The translations under genes and the position numbers were made by a program. This document shows, one piece after another, positions 1 to 5,229 of a stretch of 5,229 nucleotides of DNA (position 1 is its first letter; every line of letters starts with the position of its first letter). Source of the stretch: Flavobacteriaceae bacterium UBA5534 (lineage in GTDB: Bacteria; Bacteroidota; Bacteroidia; Flavobacteriales; Flavobacteriaceae); assembly GCA_002426015.1 (NCBI GenBank), contig DINS01000029.1:192281-197509 (forward strand), written 5' to 3'. The notes beneath the pieces are model-generated. The model was not told where the DNA came from. It worked only from the letters and a program-made list of their open reading frames with translations, and did not search any database.

Positions 1-369
1 CCAAGCGCTGTTGCAAAAGCTAAAGAGAATATTAAAAATGCGCAATTAGAAGATTTTATTGAAGTGCGACATGAAGATTTCTTTAAAACTCAAAAAGCAG
101 GTGATGAGAAATTGCATATGGTATTCAATCCGCCTTATGGCGAACGTTTAGATATAGAAATGGAAAGTTTTTATAAAAATATTGGAGATACTTTAAAGCA
201 GAACTATCCAGGTACAGATGCGTGGTTTATTACCTCTAACCTTGATGCCTTAAAGCATGTTGGTTTACGACCTTCTCGTAAAATACATTTGGTAAATGCC
301 AAATTGGAAGCACGTTTGGTAAAATACGTGATGTACGAAGGAAGTAAAAAAGGGAAGTATATGAACTGA
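1..369 (+). CDS. RlmL/YpsC-type rRNA (guanine-N2)-methyltransferase, C-terminal part (5' truncated by window)
   Basis: The reading frame is open from base 1 and ends at TGA 367-369, giving the last 122 residues of a longer protein; the GTG at 64 is internal, because the upstream codons continue the same domain. The key motif is N-P-P-Y-G-E-R-L (nt 127-150), motif IV of the SAM-dependent Rossmann methyltransferases that methylate an exocyclic base amine. With the following -RL- it is typical of COG0116 (E. coli RlmL N-terminal half, B. subtilis YpsC), THUMP-domain enzymes that modify 23S rRNA. A later A-W-F-I-T-S-N stretch fits the next core strand, and the basic C-terminus fits RNA binding. 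The THUMP domain and the SAM-binding motif I must lie upstream, outside the window. Family members of this type are usually near 380-390 residues, so about a third is visible. The exact rRNA target cannot be read from this fragment. It converges on the sigma-like gene with a 24-bp gap and no strong terminator. Confidence 0.87.
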   Translation, partial: PSAVAKAKENIKNAQLEDFIEVRHEDFFKTQKAGDEKLHMVFNPPYGERLDIEMESFYKNIGDTLKQNYPGTDAWFITSNLDALKHVGLRPSRKIHLVNAKLEARLVKYVMYEGSKKGKYMN

Positions 370-393
370 TTTTTTGATTCAGGTTTTACACCT

Positions 394-1086
394 TTACTCC
401 AAATGCGTCCTAAACTGTTTCTTAACTTCCTTCAAAACCTTTTCAACACGAGATACTTCAATGTGTTTTATTTTGGCGATTTCCTTAAAATCCAATTTAC
501 CAAAAGTATATAGATCCACAATATTGGATACTCGTAGTGGTAACCAATTATAAAATTTGCCAACTAGTTTTCTGTTGTTTTGTTTTGCATTGAGCGATAA
601 ATCAAGCGTATCTAAAACTTGGGTGTTGTTGTCATCAAACACAAACACATCATGGTGGTCATCATCATGTTGGTGATACGATATATCATCCAATTGCTCC
701 AACATCATATAGTCCAAATCGGCATCAATGGTATAGGATTCTTCAAGACGTCTTAACTCTTCTTGCAAAAAGCTGTTGGTACTGATGGTTTTGGTATGGT
801 AAGCTTCTTTAACAAATAAGTCCTCAAGATGATTGTCGATGGTTTCAAATAATTTCAGCTTAATGCTTTGGGCATCTGCATCACAATTATAGCCTTTTTC
901 ATACATTGTAATAATGCAATCGTCAATGATGCCGCTGGAGGAATACATGTTTTTTGGCAAAACGCCAATGCTCTCGGCAATATAAAGGCGATGTTTCACA
1001 TAAGGATGCATGTGAGGTACGACTGATAAGACTTTTTTGTTGTACTCTTTTCTGTCAGAGGCTTCTTTTGAATGTTGAGTATCCAT
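394..1086 (-). CDS. Small diverged sigma-70-like protein (region 2-like and region 4-like HTH)
   Basis: This is a 230-residue protein, ATG at 1086-1084 and TAA at 396-394. Residues about 182-226 resemble sigma-70 region 4: L-P-L-R-V, then D-L-Y-x-F-G-K-L-D-F-K-E-I-A-K-I, then the likely recognition helix I-E-V-S-R-V-E-K-V-L, ending in a basic K-K-Q-F-R tail. Residues about 50-95 (I-I-D-D-C-I-I-T-M-Y-E and L-F-E-T-I-D-N-H-L-E-D-L-F) recall the helices of sigma region 2, but the usual basic/aromatic promoter-melting residues are not obvious. The linker (about 105-165) is acidic and has an Asp/His patch at 137-152. There is no signal peptide or membrane segment, so it should be cytoplasmic. By inference it is an alternative sigma factor or a sigma-derived regulator; the target is unknown. 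It could instead be an unrelated HTH protein. It is divergent from tilS across 125 bp, and no clear promoter or Shine-Dalgarno is visible upstream. The coding call is firm; the sigma assignment is moderate. Confidence 0.75.
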   Translation of the reverse strand: MDTQHSKEASDRKEYNKKVLSVVPHMHPYVKHRLYIAESIGVLPKNMYSSSGIIDDCIITMYEKGYNCDADAQSIKLKLFETIDNHLEDLFVKEAYHTKTISTNSFLQEELRRLEESYTIDADLDYMMLEQLDDISYHQHDDDHHDVFVFDDNNTQVLDTLDLSLNAKQNNRKLVGKFYNWLPLRVSNIVDLYTFGKLDFKEIAKIKHIEVSRVEKVLKEVKKQFRTHLE

Positions 1087-1176
1087 AATCGCATGCTTTT
1101 AATGTAGGTTTTTAAAGTTAAGAAATATTCATTTGAAAATCCATGATTTTTCAACTTTTAAATGAATTTTTTTGCA

Positions 1177-1207
1177 ATTGTATAAAGGCTTCAAAGTTGT
1201 ATCTTTG
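1177..1207 (+). promoter_or_regulatory. Bacteroidota-type promoter for tilS-ade
   Basis: ATTG at 1177-1180 matches three of four bases of the -33 element (TTTG), and TATCTTTG at 1200-1207 matches every fixed base of the -7 element (TAnnTTTG). The 19-nt spacer is in the range described for the primary sigma factor of Bacteroides and Flavobacterium. The sequence lies directly before tilS, the only + strand gene it could serve. From the box position transcription should start about 1210-1214, at the tilS ATG itself. A full TTTG at 1171-1174 is an alternative -33 box, but its 25-nt spacer is too long. Called from motifs only. Confidence 0.5.
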
Positions 1208-1211
1208 ATGC
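1188..1211. repeat. Near-perfect 9-bp inverted repeat over the tilS -7 box
   Basis: The arms GCTTCAAAG (1188-1196) and CTTTGATGC (1203-1211) are reverse complements except for one pair, leaving an uninterrupted 6-bp core (TCAAAG/CTTTGA) around a 6-nt spacer. The dyad covers the proposed -7 element and ends on the base before the tilS ATG. Such a position suits a repressor operator; if transcription starts further upstream it could also form a small hairpin hiding the start. Part of the symmetry comes from the TTTG of the promoter box, so chance is possible. Confidence 0.35.
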
Positions 1212-2522
1212 ATGTTAAGTCCATTTCAAGCGCACATCAATCAAGAGTTTCCGTTTTTAAAAAAAGGGAAGTTGCTTATTGCCATTTCCGGAGGATTGGA
1301 TTCTGTGGTCTTAACACATTTGTGCCATAAAGCTGGACTAAAAATAGCTTTGGCACATTGCAATTTCAATTTAAGAGGTGACGAGAGTGATGCTGACGAA
1401 GAGTTTGTACTGCAACTTGCCGAAGATTTGGAGTTGGAAGTTTTTATTGAAAATTTTGAAACCGAACAATACGCTAACGAACATCAATTATCAACCCAAA
1501 TGGCAGCTCGTGAGTTGCGCTATGGTTGGTTTCATGAGTTGGCAGACCAATTGAATTTTGATTACATCCTTACAGCACACCACGCTGACGACAATCTTGA
1601 AACCTTCTTGATTAATATAACGAGAGGAACAGGTTTAGATGGCTTAATGGGTATCCCAGAAGTCAATGATAATGTGGTTCGACCTTTATTGATGTTTTCA
1701 AGAAACGAACTGGAAGCTTACGCCAAAGAGCAAAAGCTAAAATGGCGAGAAGATAGTAGCAATGCTTCCAATAAATACCTTCGGAATAAATTACGACACG
1801 ATGTGATTCCGATATTGAAAGACATCAATCCGCAATTATTGCAAAATTTTGAGCAGACACAGCAACATTTGCAAGATTCGAAAACTATTATTGAAGATGC
1901 CATTGTAAAACTTCAGAAGAAAGTCGTTTCGGTAGATGGTACAAGCATCAAGTTGGATATCAAAAAACTGAAGAAACTCTCAAGTCCTAAAGTATATCTG
2001 TACGAATTGCTAAAAGATTTCAATTTTACCGAGTGGAATGATGTTGCCAATCTTTTGGAAGCGCAATCAGGAAAGCAAGTGTTTTCTGCGACACATCGTT
2101 TGCTCAAAGACAGAAATCAACTGTTGTTGACCGAAATCAATTCAGAAGAAAATGACGACACCATACCTGTTGAAAAAATCGACAGACAGGTTCAAACACC
2201 ATCAGGAATCTTATTCTTTGACGAAGCAGATGCCATTTTTAAATCTGATAAAAACACCATTTTTGTTGATGCCGATTTGTTGAAGTACCCTTTGGCAATT
2301 AGAAAATGGCAAGATGGAGACTATTTTTACCCACAAGGAATGAAGGGCAAAAAGAAATTGAGCAAATACTTCAAGGATGAAAAGCTATCATTGATTGATA
2401 AAGAACAGATACAATTGCTGTGTTCTGGCGACGCTATTGTTTGGGTCATAGGTCGTCGTGCTGACGAGCGTTTTAAAGTGTCAGAAAGCACAAAAAAGAT
2501 ATTAAAAATTGAAATCCAATAA
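1212..2522 (+). CDS. tilS: tRNA(Ile)-lysidine synthetase TilS
   Basis: TilS uses ATP and lysine to convert C34 of the CAU-anticodon tRNA-Ile to lysidine, so the tRNA reads AUA and is charged with Ile rather than Met. It is cytoplasmic and normally essential. The N-terminal PP-loop ATPase has S-G-G-L-D-S at residues 26-31, A-H-C-N-F-N-L-R-G at 48-56, and T-A-H-H-A-D-D-N-L-E-T from 121. The D-S-S-N (181-184) and R-N-K-L-R (191-195) motifs are typical of the family. A middle helical domain follows. The C-terminal domain (about 360-436) holds R-K-W-Q-D-G-D at 364-370, then P-Q-G-M and the lysine-rich K-K-x-L stretch. At 436 residues it is full length for flavobacterial TilS. The ATG at 1212 is the earliest possible start: an in-frame TGA lies at 1206-1208, and residue 1 to the PP-loop is the usual distance. 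A second ATG at 1208 is out of frame. There is no Shine-Dalgarno. It is first in a likely operon with ade. Confidence 0.97.
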   Translation: MLSPFQAHINQEFPFLKKGKLLIAISGGLDSVVLTHLCHKAGLKIALAHCNFNLRGDESDADEEFVLQLAEDLELEVFIENFETEQYANEHQLSTQMAARELRYGWFHELADQLNFDYILTAHHADDNLETFLINITRGTGLDGLMGIPEVNDNVVRPLLMFSRNELEAYAKEQKLKWREDSSNASNKYLRNKLRHDVIPILKDINPQLLQNFEQTQQHLQDSKTIIEDAIVKLQKKVVSVDGTSIKLDIKKLKKLSSPKVYLYELLKDFNFTEWNDVANLLEAQSGKQVFSATHRLLKDRNQLLLTEINSEENDDTIPVEKIDRQVQTPSGILFFDEADAIFKSDKNTIFVDADLLKYPLAIRKWQDGDYFYPQGMKGKKKLSKYFKDEKLSLIDKEQIQLLCSGDAIVWVIGRRADERFKVSESTKKILKIEIQ

Positions 2523-4154
2523 ATGATTTTACAAGGCCAAATAGTCGATATACATAACAAGCGCATTTACAAAGGCGAGATCGCAATCACCAATGGTAAG
2601 GTTTCATCTATCAAAGAAAAAGACCACAATGTCTATCATTATATCCTGCCTGGTTTTGTCGATGCGCACATTCATATAGAGAGTTCTATGCTGGTACCTT
2701 CCGAGTTTGCTCGTCTCGCAGTCACGCACGGAACGGTTGCCACAGTGTCTGACCCTCACGAAATTGCCAACGTACTAGGAGTAGAAGGTGTTGAGTTTAT
2801 GATTGCCAATGGCAAAAAAGTACCTTTTAAGTTCAATTTTGGCGCACCTTCGTGTGTGCCTGCAACTCATTTTGAATCGGCTGGTGCAGTGATTGATTCT
2901 GAAGGCATCAAGACGCTTATGGCCAATCCAGATATCAAGTATTTGGCCGAAATGATGAATTATCCAGGCGTGTTGTTTGATGATGCCGACGTGATGAAAA
3001 AAATTGCTTGGGCAAAACACTACAACAAGCCTGTCGATGGCCATGCACCAGGATTGCGTGGTGACGACATTTCAAAATACATTAAAGCAGGCATTTCTAC
3101 CGACCACGAATGTTTTACCTATGATGAAGGGCTCGAAAAACTTCAAAAGGGTATGAAAATATTGGTACGAGAGGGAAGTGCGGCCAAAAATTTTGAAGCT
3201 TTGATCGATTTGTTGCCAGAGCATTTTGAGAACATGATGTTTTGCAGTGATGACAAACATCCAGATGACTTAATGATTGATCACATCAACAAACTGTGCG
3301 CAAGAGCAGTCGCCAAAGGCATGGATGTGTTTAAAGTGCTTCAAGTGGCTTGTATCAATCCGGTGAAGCATTATAAGCTGGATGTTGGATTGCTCCAAGT
3401 TGGTGATGCAGCAGATTGTATCGTTATCGAGGATTTAAAAAACTTCAAGGTTCTTCAAACTTATATCGATGGCGAATTGGTGTTCAATAACGGAATCTCT
3501 TTGGTACAGCCAGTTGCTTTTAAAAACCTGAACAACTTCAATTGCAGTAAAAAGCAAATCTCTGATTTTAGGTACGAATCGACGGCCAGTCAAATTCGTG
3601 TCATCGAAGCCATGGAAGGACAATTGGTAACAAATGAAATCATTGCAAATAGTTTGATAAAGGACGGAAACATAGTCTCAAATAGTGATGGCGACATTCT
3701 AAAAATGACAGTCGTTAATCGCTATCAAAACCAAAAACCTGCCTTGGCATTCATTAAAAATTTCGGATTAAAAGAAGGCGCGATTGCAAGTTCTGTTGGC
3801 CACGATTCTCATAATATCATTGCTGTTGGTGTTTCTGATGAAGCCATTTGTAAAGCGGTCAACCTCATTATCGAAAACAAAGGAGGTATATGTGCAGTAT
3901 CAACTCATGGCGAAAAAATAGTCTCACTTCCAGTGGCTGGCATTATGAGTGATAAAGATGGCAAAACAATCGGTTTGCAATATGCCCAACTCGACAAAAT
4001 GGCAAAACAATTGGGCAGCACACTCCACGCTCCTTATATGACCTTATCGTTTATGGCCTTGTTGGTCATCCCATCTCTCAAATTAAGCGACAAAGGCCTG
4101 TTTGATGGTAGCTCCTTCAAGTTCACAAACCTTGAACTAAACGGCAATGATTAA
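2523..4154 (+). CDS. ade: Adenine deaminase (adenine to hypoxanthine)
   Basis: Ade hydrolyses adenine to hypoxanthine and ammonia (EC 3.5.4.2) in purine salvage in the cytoplasm. The 543-residue protein has the layout of the amidohydrolase-fold Ade family (E. coli YicP, B. subtilis AdeC). A short N-terminal beta region comes first. The metal-binding H-I-H is at 49-51 inside G-F-V-D-A-H-I-H-I-E-S-S. S-D-P-H-E follows at 76-80, E-M-M-N-Y-P-G-V near 140, D-G-H-A-P-G-L-R-G from 172, T-D-H-E at 193-196 and C-S-D-D-K-H-P-D-D-L at 241-250. The C-terminal domain has G-H-D-S-H-N at 426-431, then a G-G-I and S-L-P-V-A-G-I-M-S. All the expected catalytic-region motifs are present, so it should be active. 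The length is close to known members (E. coli is near 590). The ATG follows the tilS TAA with no gap and in the same frame, implying translational coupling; no Shine-Dalgarno is visible. Confidence 0.97.
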   Translation: MILQGQIVDIHNKRIYKGEIAITNGKVSSIKEKDHNVYHYILPGFVDAHIHIESSMLVPSEFARLAVTHGTVATVSDPHEIANVLGVEGVEFMIANGKKVPFKFNFGAPSCVPATHFESAGAVIDSEGIKTLMANPDIKYLAEMMNYPGVLFDDADVMKKIAWAKHYNKPVDGHAPGLRGDDISKYIKAGISTDHECFTYDEGLEKLQKGMKILVREGSAAKNFEALIDLLPEHFENMMFCSDDKHPDDLMIDHINKLCARAVAKGMDVFKVLQVACINPVKHYKLDVGLLQVGDAADCIVIEDLKNFKVLQTYIDGELVFNNGISLVQPVAFKNLNNFNCSKKQISDFRYESTASQIRVIEAMEGQLVTNEIIANSLIKDGNIVSNSDGDILKMTVVNRYQNQKPALAFIKNFGLKEGAIASSVGHDSHNIIAVGVSDEAICKAVNLIIENKGGICAVSTHGEKIVSLPVAGIMSDKDGKTIGLQYAQLDKMAKQLGSTLHAPYMTLSFMALLVIPSLKLSDKGLFDGSSFKFTNLELNGND

Positions 4155-4196
4155 CTCACTACTAACCATTCACTATTCACAACTAACGACTTACTA
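4155..4196 (+). repeat. Six degenerate copies of the CTCACTA heptamer
   Basis: The ade-hydrolase gap splits with no insertions into six consecutive 7-nt units beginning on the first base after the ade stop. The first unit is exactly CTCACTA; the others match it at 5, 6, 5, 5 and 6 of 7 positions. T at position 2, A at 4, C at 5 and A at 7 are invariant (xTxACxA). Five A residues follow, then the hydrolase ATG. CTCACTA is a rotation of the CACTACT unit in the array at 5171-5229. On the + strand the units contain only one G. I read this as an older, diverged array; it leaves no room for a normal promoter or leader. Confidence 0.8.
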
Positions 4197-4201
4197 AAAA
4201 A

Positions 4202-5161
4202 ATGCCAATACTCCAATCCGCTTATAAGCCTCCATTTTTCTTTAAAAAAGGTTTTATCTCTACTGTCTATTCAGGATTGATACGGCGTGTCAATGGAGTG
4301 ATACAACAGCGCGAACGTTTGGAATTGCCAGATGGTGATTTTTTGGATTTAGACTGGAGCTATGCCAAAGAGCCATCGCATAAGGTCATTATCTTGCTTC
4401 ACGGATTGGAAGGCAATGCCCAACGGCCTTATATGACAGGTACCGCCAAACTATTTAATGCCAATGGCATCGACGCCATCAGTGTCAATTTTAGGGGCTG
4501 CAGTGGCGAGCCCAATCGCAAGTATTATTCATACCATTCTGGGGCAACTGACGATTTGCACGAAGTCATTTTGCATGCCATCAGTAAAAATTACACCGAT
4601 ATCTATATCAAAGGCATTAGTCTTGGAGGCAATGTGACGTTGAAATATTTGGGAGAACGTGATGAAGTACCAGCACAAATAAAGGCAGCCATTGCAGTGT
4701 CTGTGCCTTGTAGTTTGAGGCATTCAGCACAAGAATTGCACACCTTCAAAAATGTATTGTTTCACGACCGCTTCAAAAAGCATTTGGTAAGGAGCTTAAA
4801 ACTAAAACAGGCAAATTTCCCTGAAAAACTCTCCATGGAAGCGTTGGAATCCATCAAAACCTTAAACGATTTTGATAACGTCTATACCTCAAAAGCCCAC
4901 GGATTTATCGACGCATTGGATTATTACGAAAAGAGCAGCAGTCTTCAGTTTTTAGACAATATCAAAACACCAACCCTCATCATCAATGCGCTTAACGATT
5001 CATTTTTATCGCCAGAATGTTTCCCAGTAAAAGCCGCCAAAAACAACCCAAACCTCTATCTCGAAATGCCAAACCATGGAGGGCATGTAGGCTTTGTAAA
5101 GCTGAAAGGATGCTATTACAACGAATTGCGTGCTTTAGAATTTGCACAAGAGCATAAATAG
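4202..5161 (+). CDS. YheT-family alpha/beta hydrolase
   Basis: This is a 319-residue alpha/beta-hydrolase of the YheT family (COG0429), whose natural substrates are poorly known; members are described as esterase-like. L-L-H-G-L-E-G-N (65-72) is the oxyanion-hole loop. N-F-R-G-C-S-G-E-P-N (96-105) is a family signature. The nucleophile elbow is G-I-S-L-G-G-N with Ser140. N-A-L-N-D (262-266) supplies Asp266, and N-H-G-G-H-V-G-F supplies His295, so the Ser-Asp-His triad is complete. There is no clear signal peptide, and the hydrophobic stretches are core strands, so it is probably cytoplasmic. The length is normal for the family. The ATG at 4202 is used because the N-terminal K-P-P-F-F-F-K-K-G-F segment is typical of the family start. 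It follows ade by 47 bp filled with heptamer repeats, so it may be co-transcribed with tilS-ade, though no own promoter is clear. The family call is firm; the substrate is unknown. Confidence 0.92.
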   Translation: MPILQSAYKPPFFFKKGFISTVYSGLIRRVNGVIQQRERLELPDGDFLDLDWSYAKEPSHKVIILLHGLEGNAQRPYMTGTAKLFNANGIDAISVNFRGCSGEPNRKYYSYHSGATDDLHEVILHAISKNYTDIYIKGISLGGNVTLKYLGERDEVPAQIKAAIAVSVPCSLRHSAQELHTFKNVLFHDRFKKHLVRSLKLKQANFPEKLSMEALESIKTLNDFDNVYTSKAHGFIDALDYYEKSSSLQFLDNIKTPTLIINALNDSFLSPECFPVKAAKNNPNLYLEMPNHGGHVGFVKLKGCYYNELRALEFAQEHK

Positions 5162-5170
5162 ATATTTTAT

Positions 5171-5229
5171 CACTACTCACTACTCACTACTCACTACTCA
5201 CTACTCACTACTCACTACTCACCACTCAC
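5171..5229 (+). repeat. Tandem 7-bp (CACTACT) repeat array, truncated by window end
   Basis: Seven perfect CACTACT units run from 5171 to 5219, followed by one unit with a single T-to-C change (CACCACT, 5220-5226) and the first three bases of a ninth at the edge. The array starts 9 bp after the hydrolase stop codon, across a short AT-rich linker. The + strand has no G in the array. It resembles the short tandem heptamer repeats known in intergenic DNA of some cyanobacteria and other bacteria. I see no hairpin, terminator or coding function in it. Such arrays change copy number easily, so the true length and what follows are unknown. Confidence 0.95.

Noticed and set aside
64..369. A separate 101-residue protein starting at GTG 64.
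   Set aside because: The frame is open to base 1 and the residues before 64 continue the methyltransferase fold, so this is the end of a longer gene.
366..393. Possible bidirectional terminator between the convergent methyltransferase and sigma-like genes (CTGA/TCAG and AGGT/ACCT short inverted repeats).
   Set aside because: The arms are only 4 bp, there is no GC-rich stem, and no T run follows in the right place on either strand.
1113..1120. Candidate -7 box for the sigma-like gene on the - strand (TAACTTTA).
   Set aside because: The last base of TAnnTTTG is wrong and no -33 element is found at 19-21 nt, so the promoter of this gene remains unidentified.
1127..1173. AT-rich interrupted inverted repeat (ATTCATTT / AAATGAAT, with an inner GAAAA / TTTTC) followed by seven T, resembling a rho-independent terminator on the + strand.
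   Set aside because: No + strand gene ends upstream of it; the neighbouring gene is on the - strand and starts here. The stem is almost all A-T with a bulge of about 7 nt, which is easily found by chance in such DNA.
1718..3623. Several 60-90 residue open frames on the - strand within tilS and ade.
   Set aside because: They lie opposite strongly conserved coding sequence, have no recognisable domains, and their composition is that expected of antisense shadows.
5171..5229. The repeat array as a CRISPR array or an origin with iterons.
   Set aside because: Units are 7 bp with no spacers, no cas or replication gene is nearby, and the units are contiguous without the longer conserved core expected of iterons.

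Overview
The window looks like a chromosomal segment from a member of the Bacteroidota, most likely a flavobacterium. This rests on AT-rich DNA, no Shine-Dalgarno-like sequence ahead of any start, a Bacteroidota-type promoter (ATTG, then 19 nt, then TATCTTTG) before tilS, and proteins that read like flavobacterial versions of their families. No mobile element, CRISPR array, tRNA or rRNA gene is visible.

Layout: (1) positions 1-369, + strand, the C-terminal end of an RlmL/YpsC-type rRNA methyltransferase. (2) Positions 394-1086, - strand, a small diverged sigma-70-like protein, convergent with the methyltransferase across 24 bp. (3) Positions 1087-1211, a 125-bp divergent intergenic region with the promoter and a 9-bp dyad directly before tilS. 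(4) Positions 1212-2522, tilS (tRNA-Ile lysidine synthetase). (5) Positions 2523-4154, ade (adenine deaminase), starting on the base after the tilS stop and in the same frame. (6) Positions 4155-4196, six degenerate copies of a 7-bp repeat filling the ade-hydrolase gap. (7) Positions 4202-5161, a YheT-family alpha/beta hydrolase. (8) Positions 5171-5229, a near-perfect array of the same 7-bp unit, running off the window edge.

The genes are mostly housekeeping: rRNA methylation, tRNA modification needed to decode AUA, purine salvage and an esterase-like hydrolase. tilS and ade are almost certainly co-transcribed, and the hydrolase may be read from the same transcript. I see no shared pathway beyond a loose RNA/nucleotide theme.

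I do not see a convincing new multi-gene system. The points most worth a second look are the shared heptamer at two stages of decay on both sides of the hydrolase, the possibly leaderless tilS transcript with a dyad over its promoter, the in-frame tilS-TAA-ade junction, and the sigma-like protein that seems to lack the usual promoter-melting residues.
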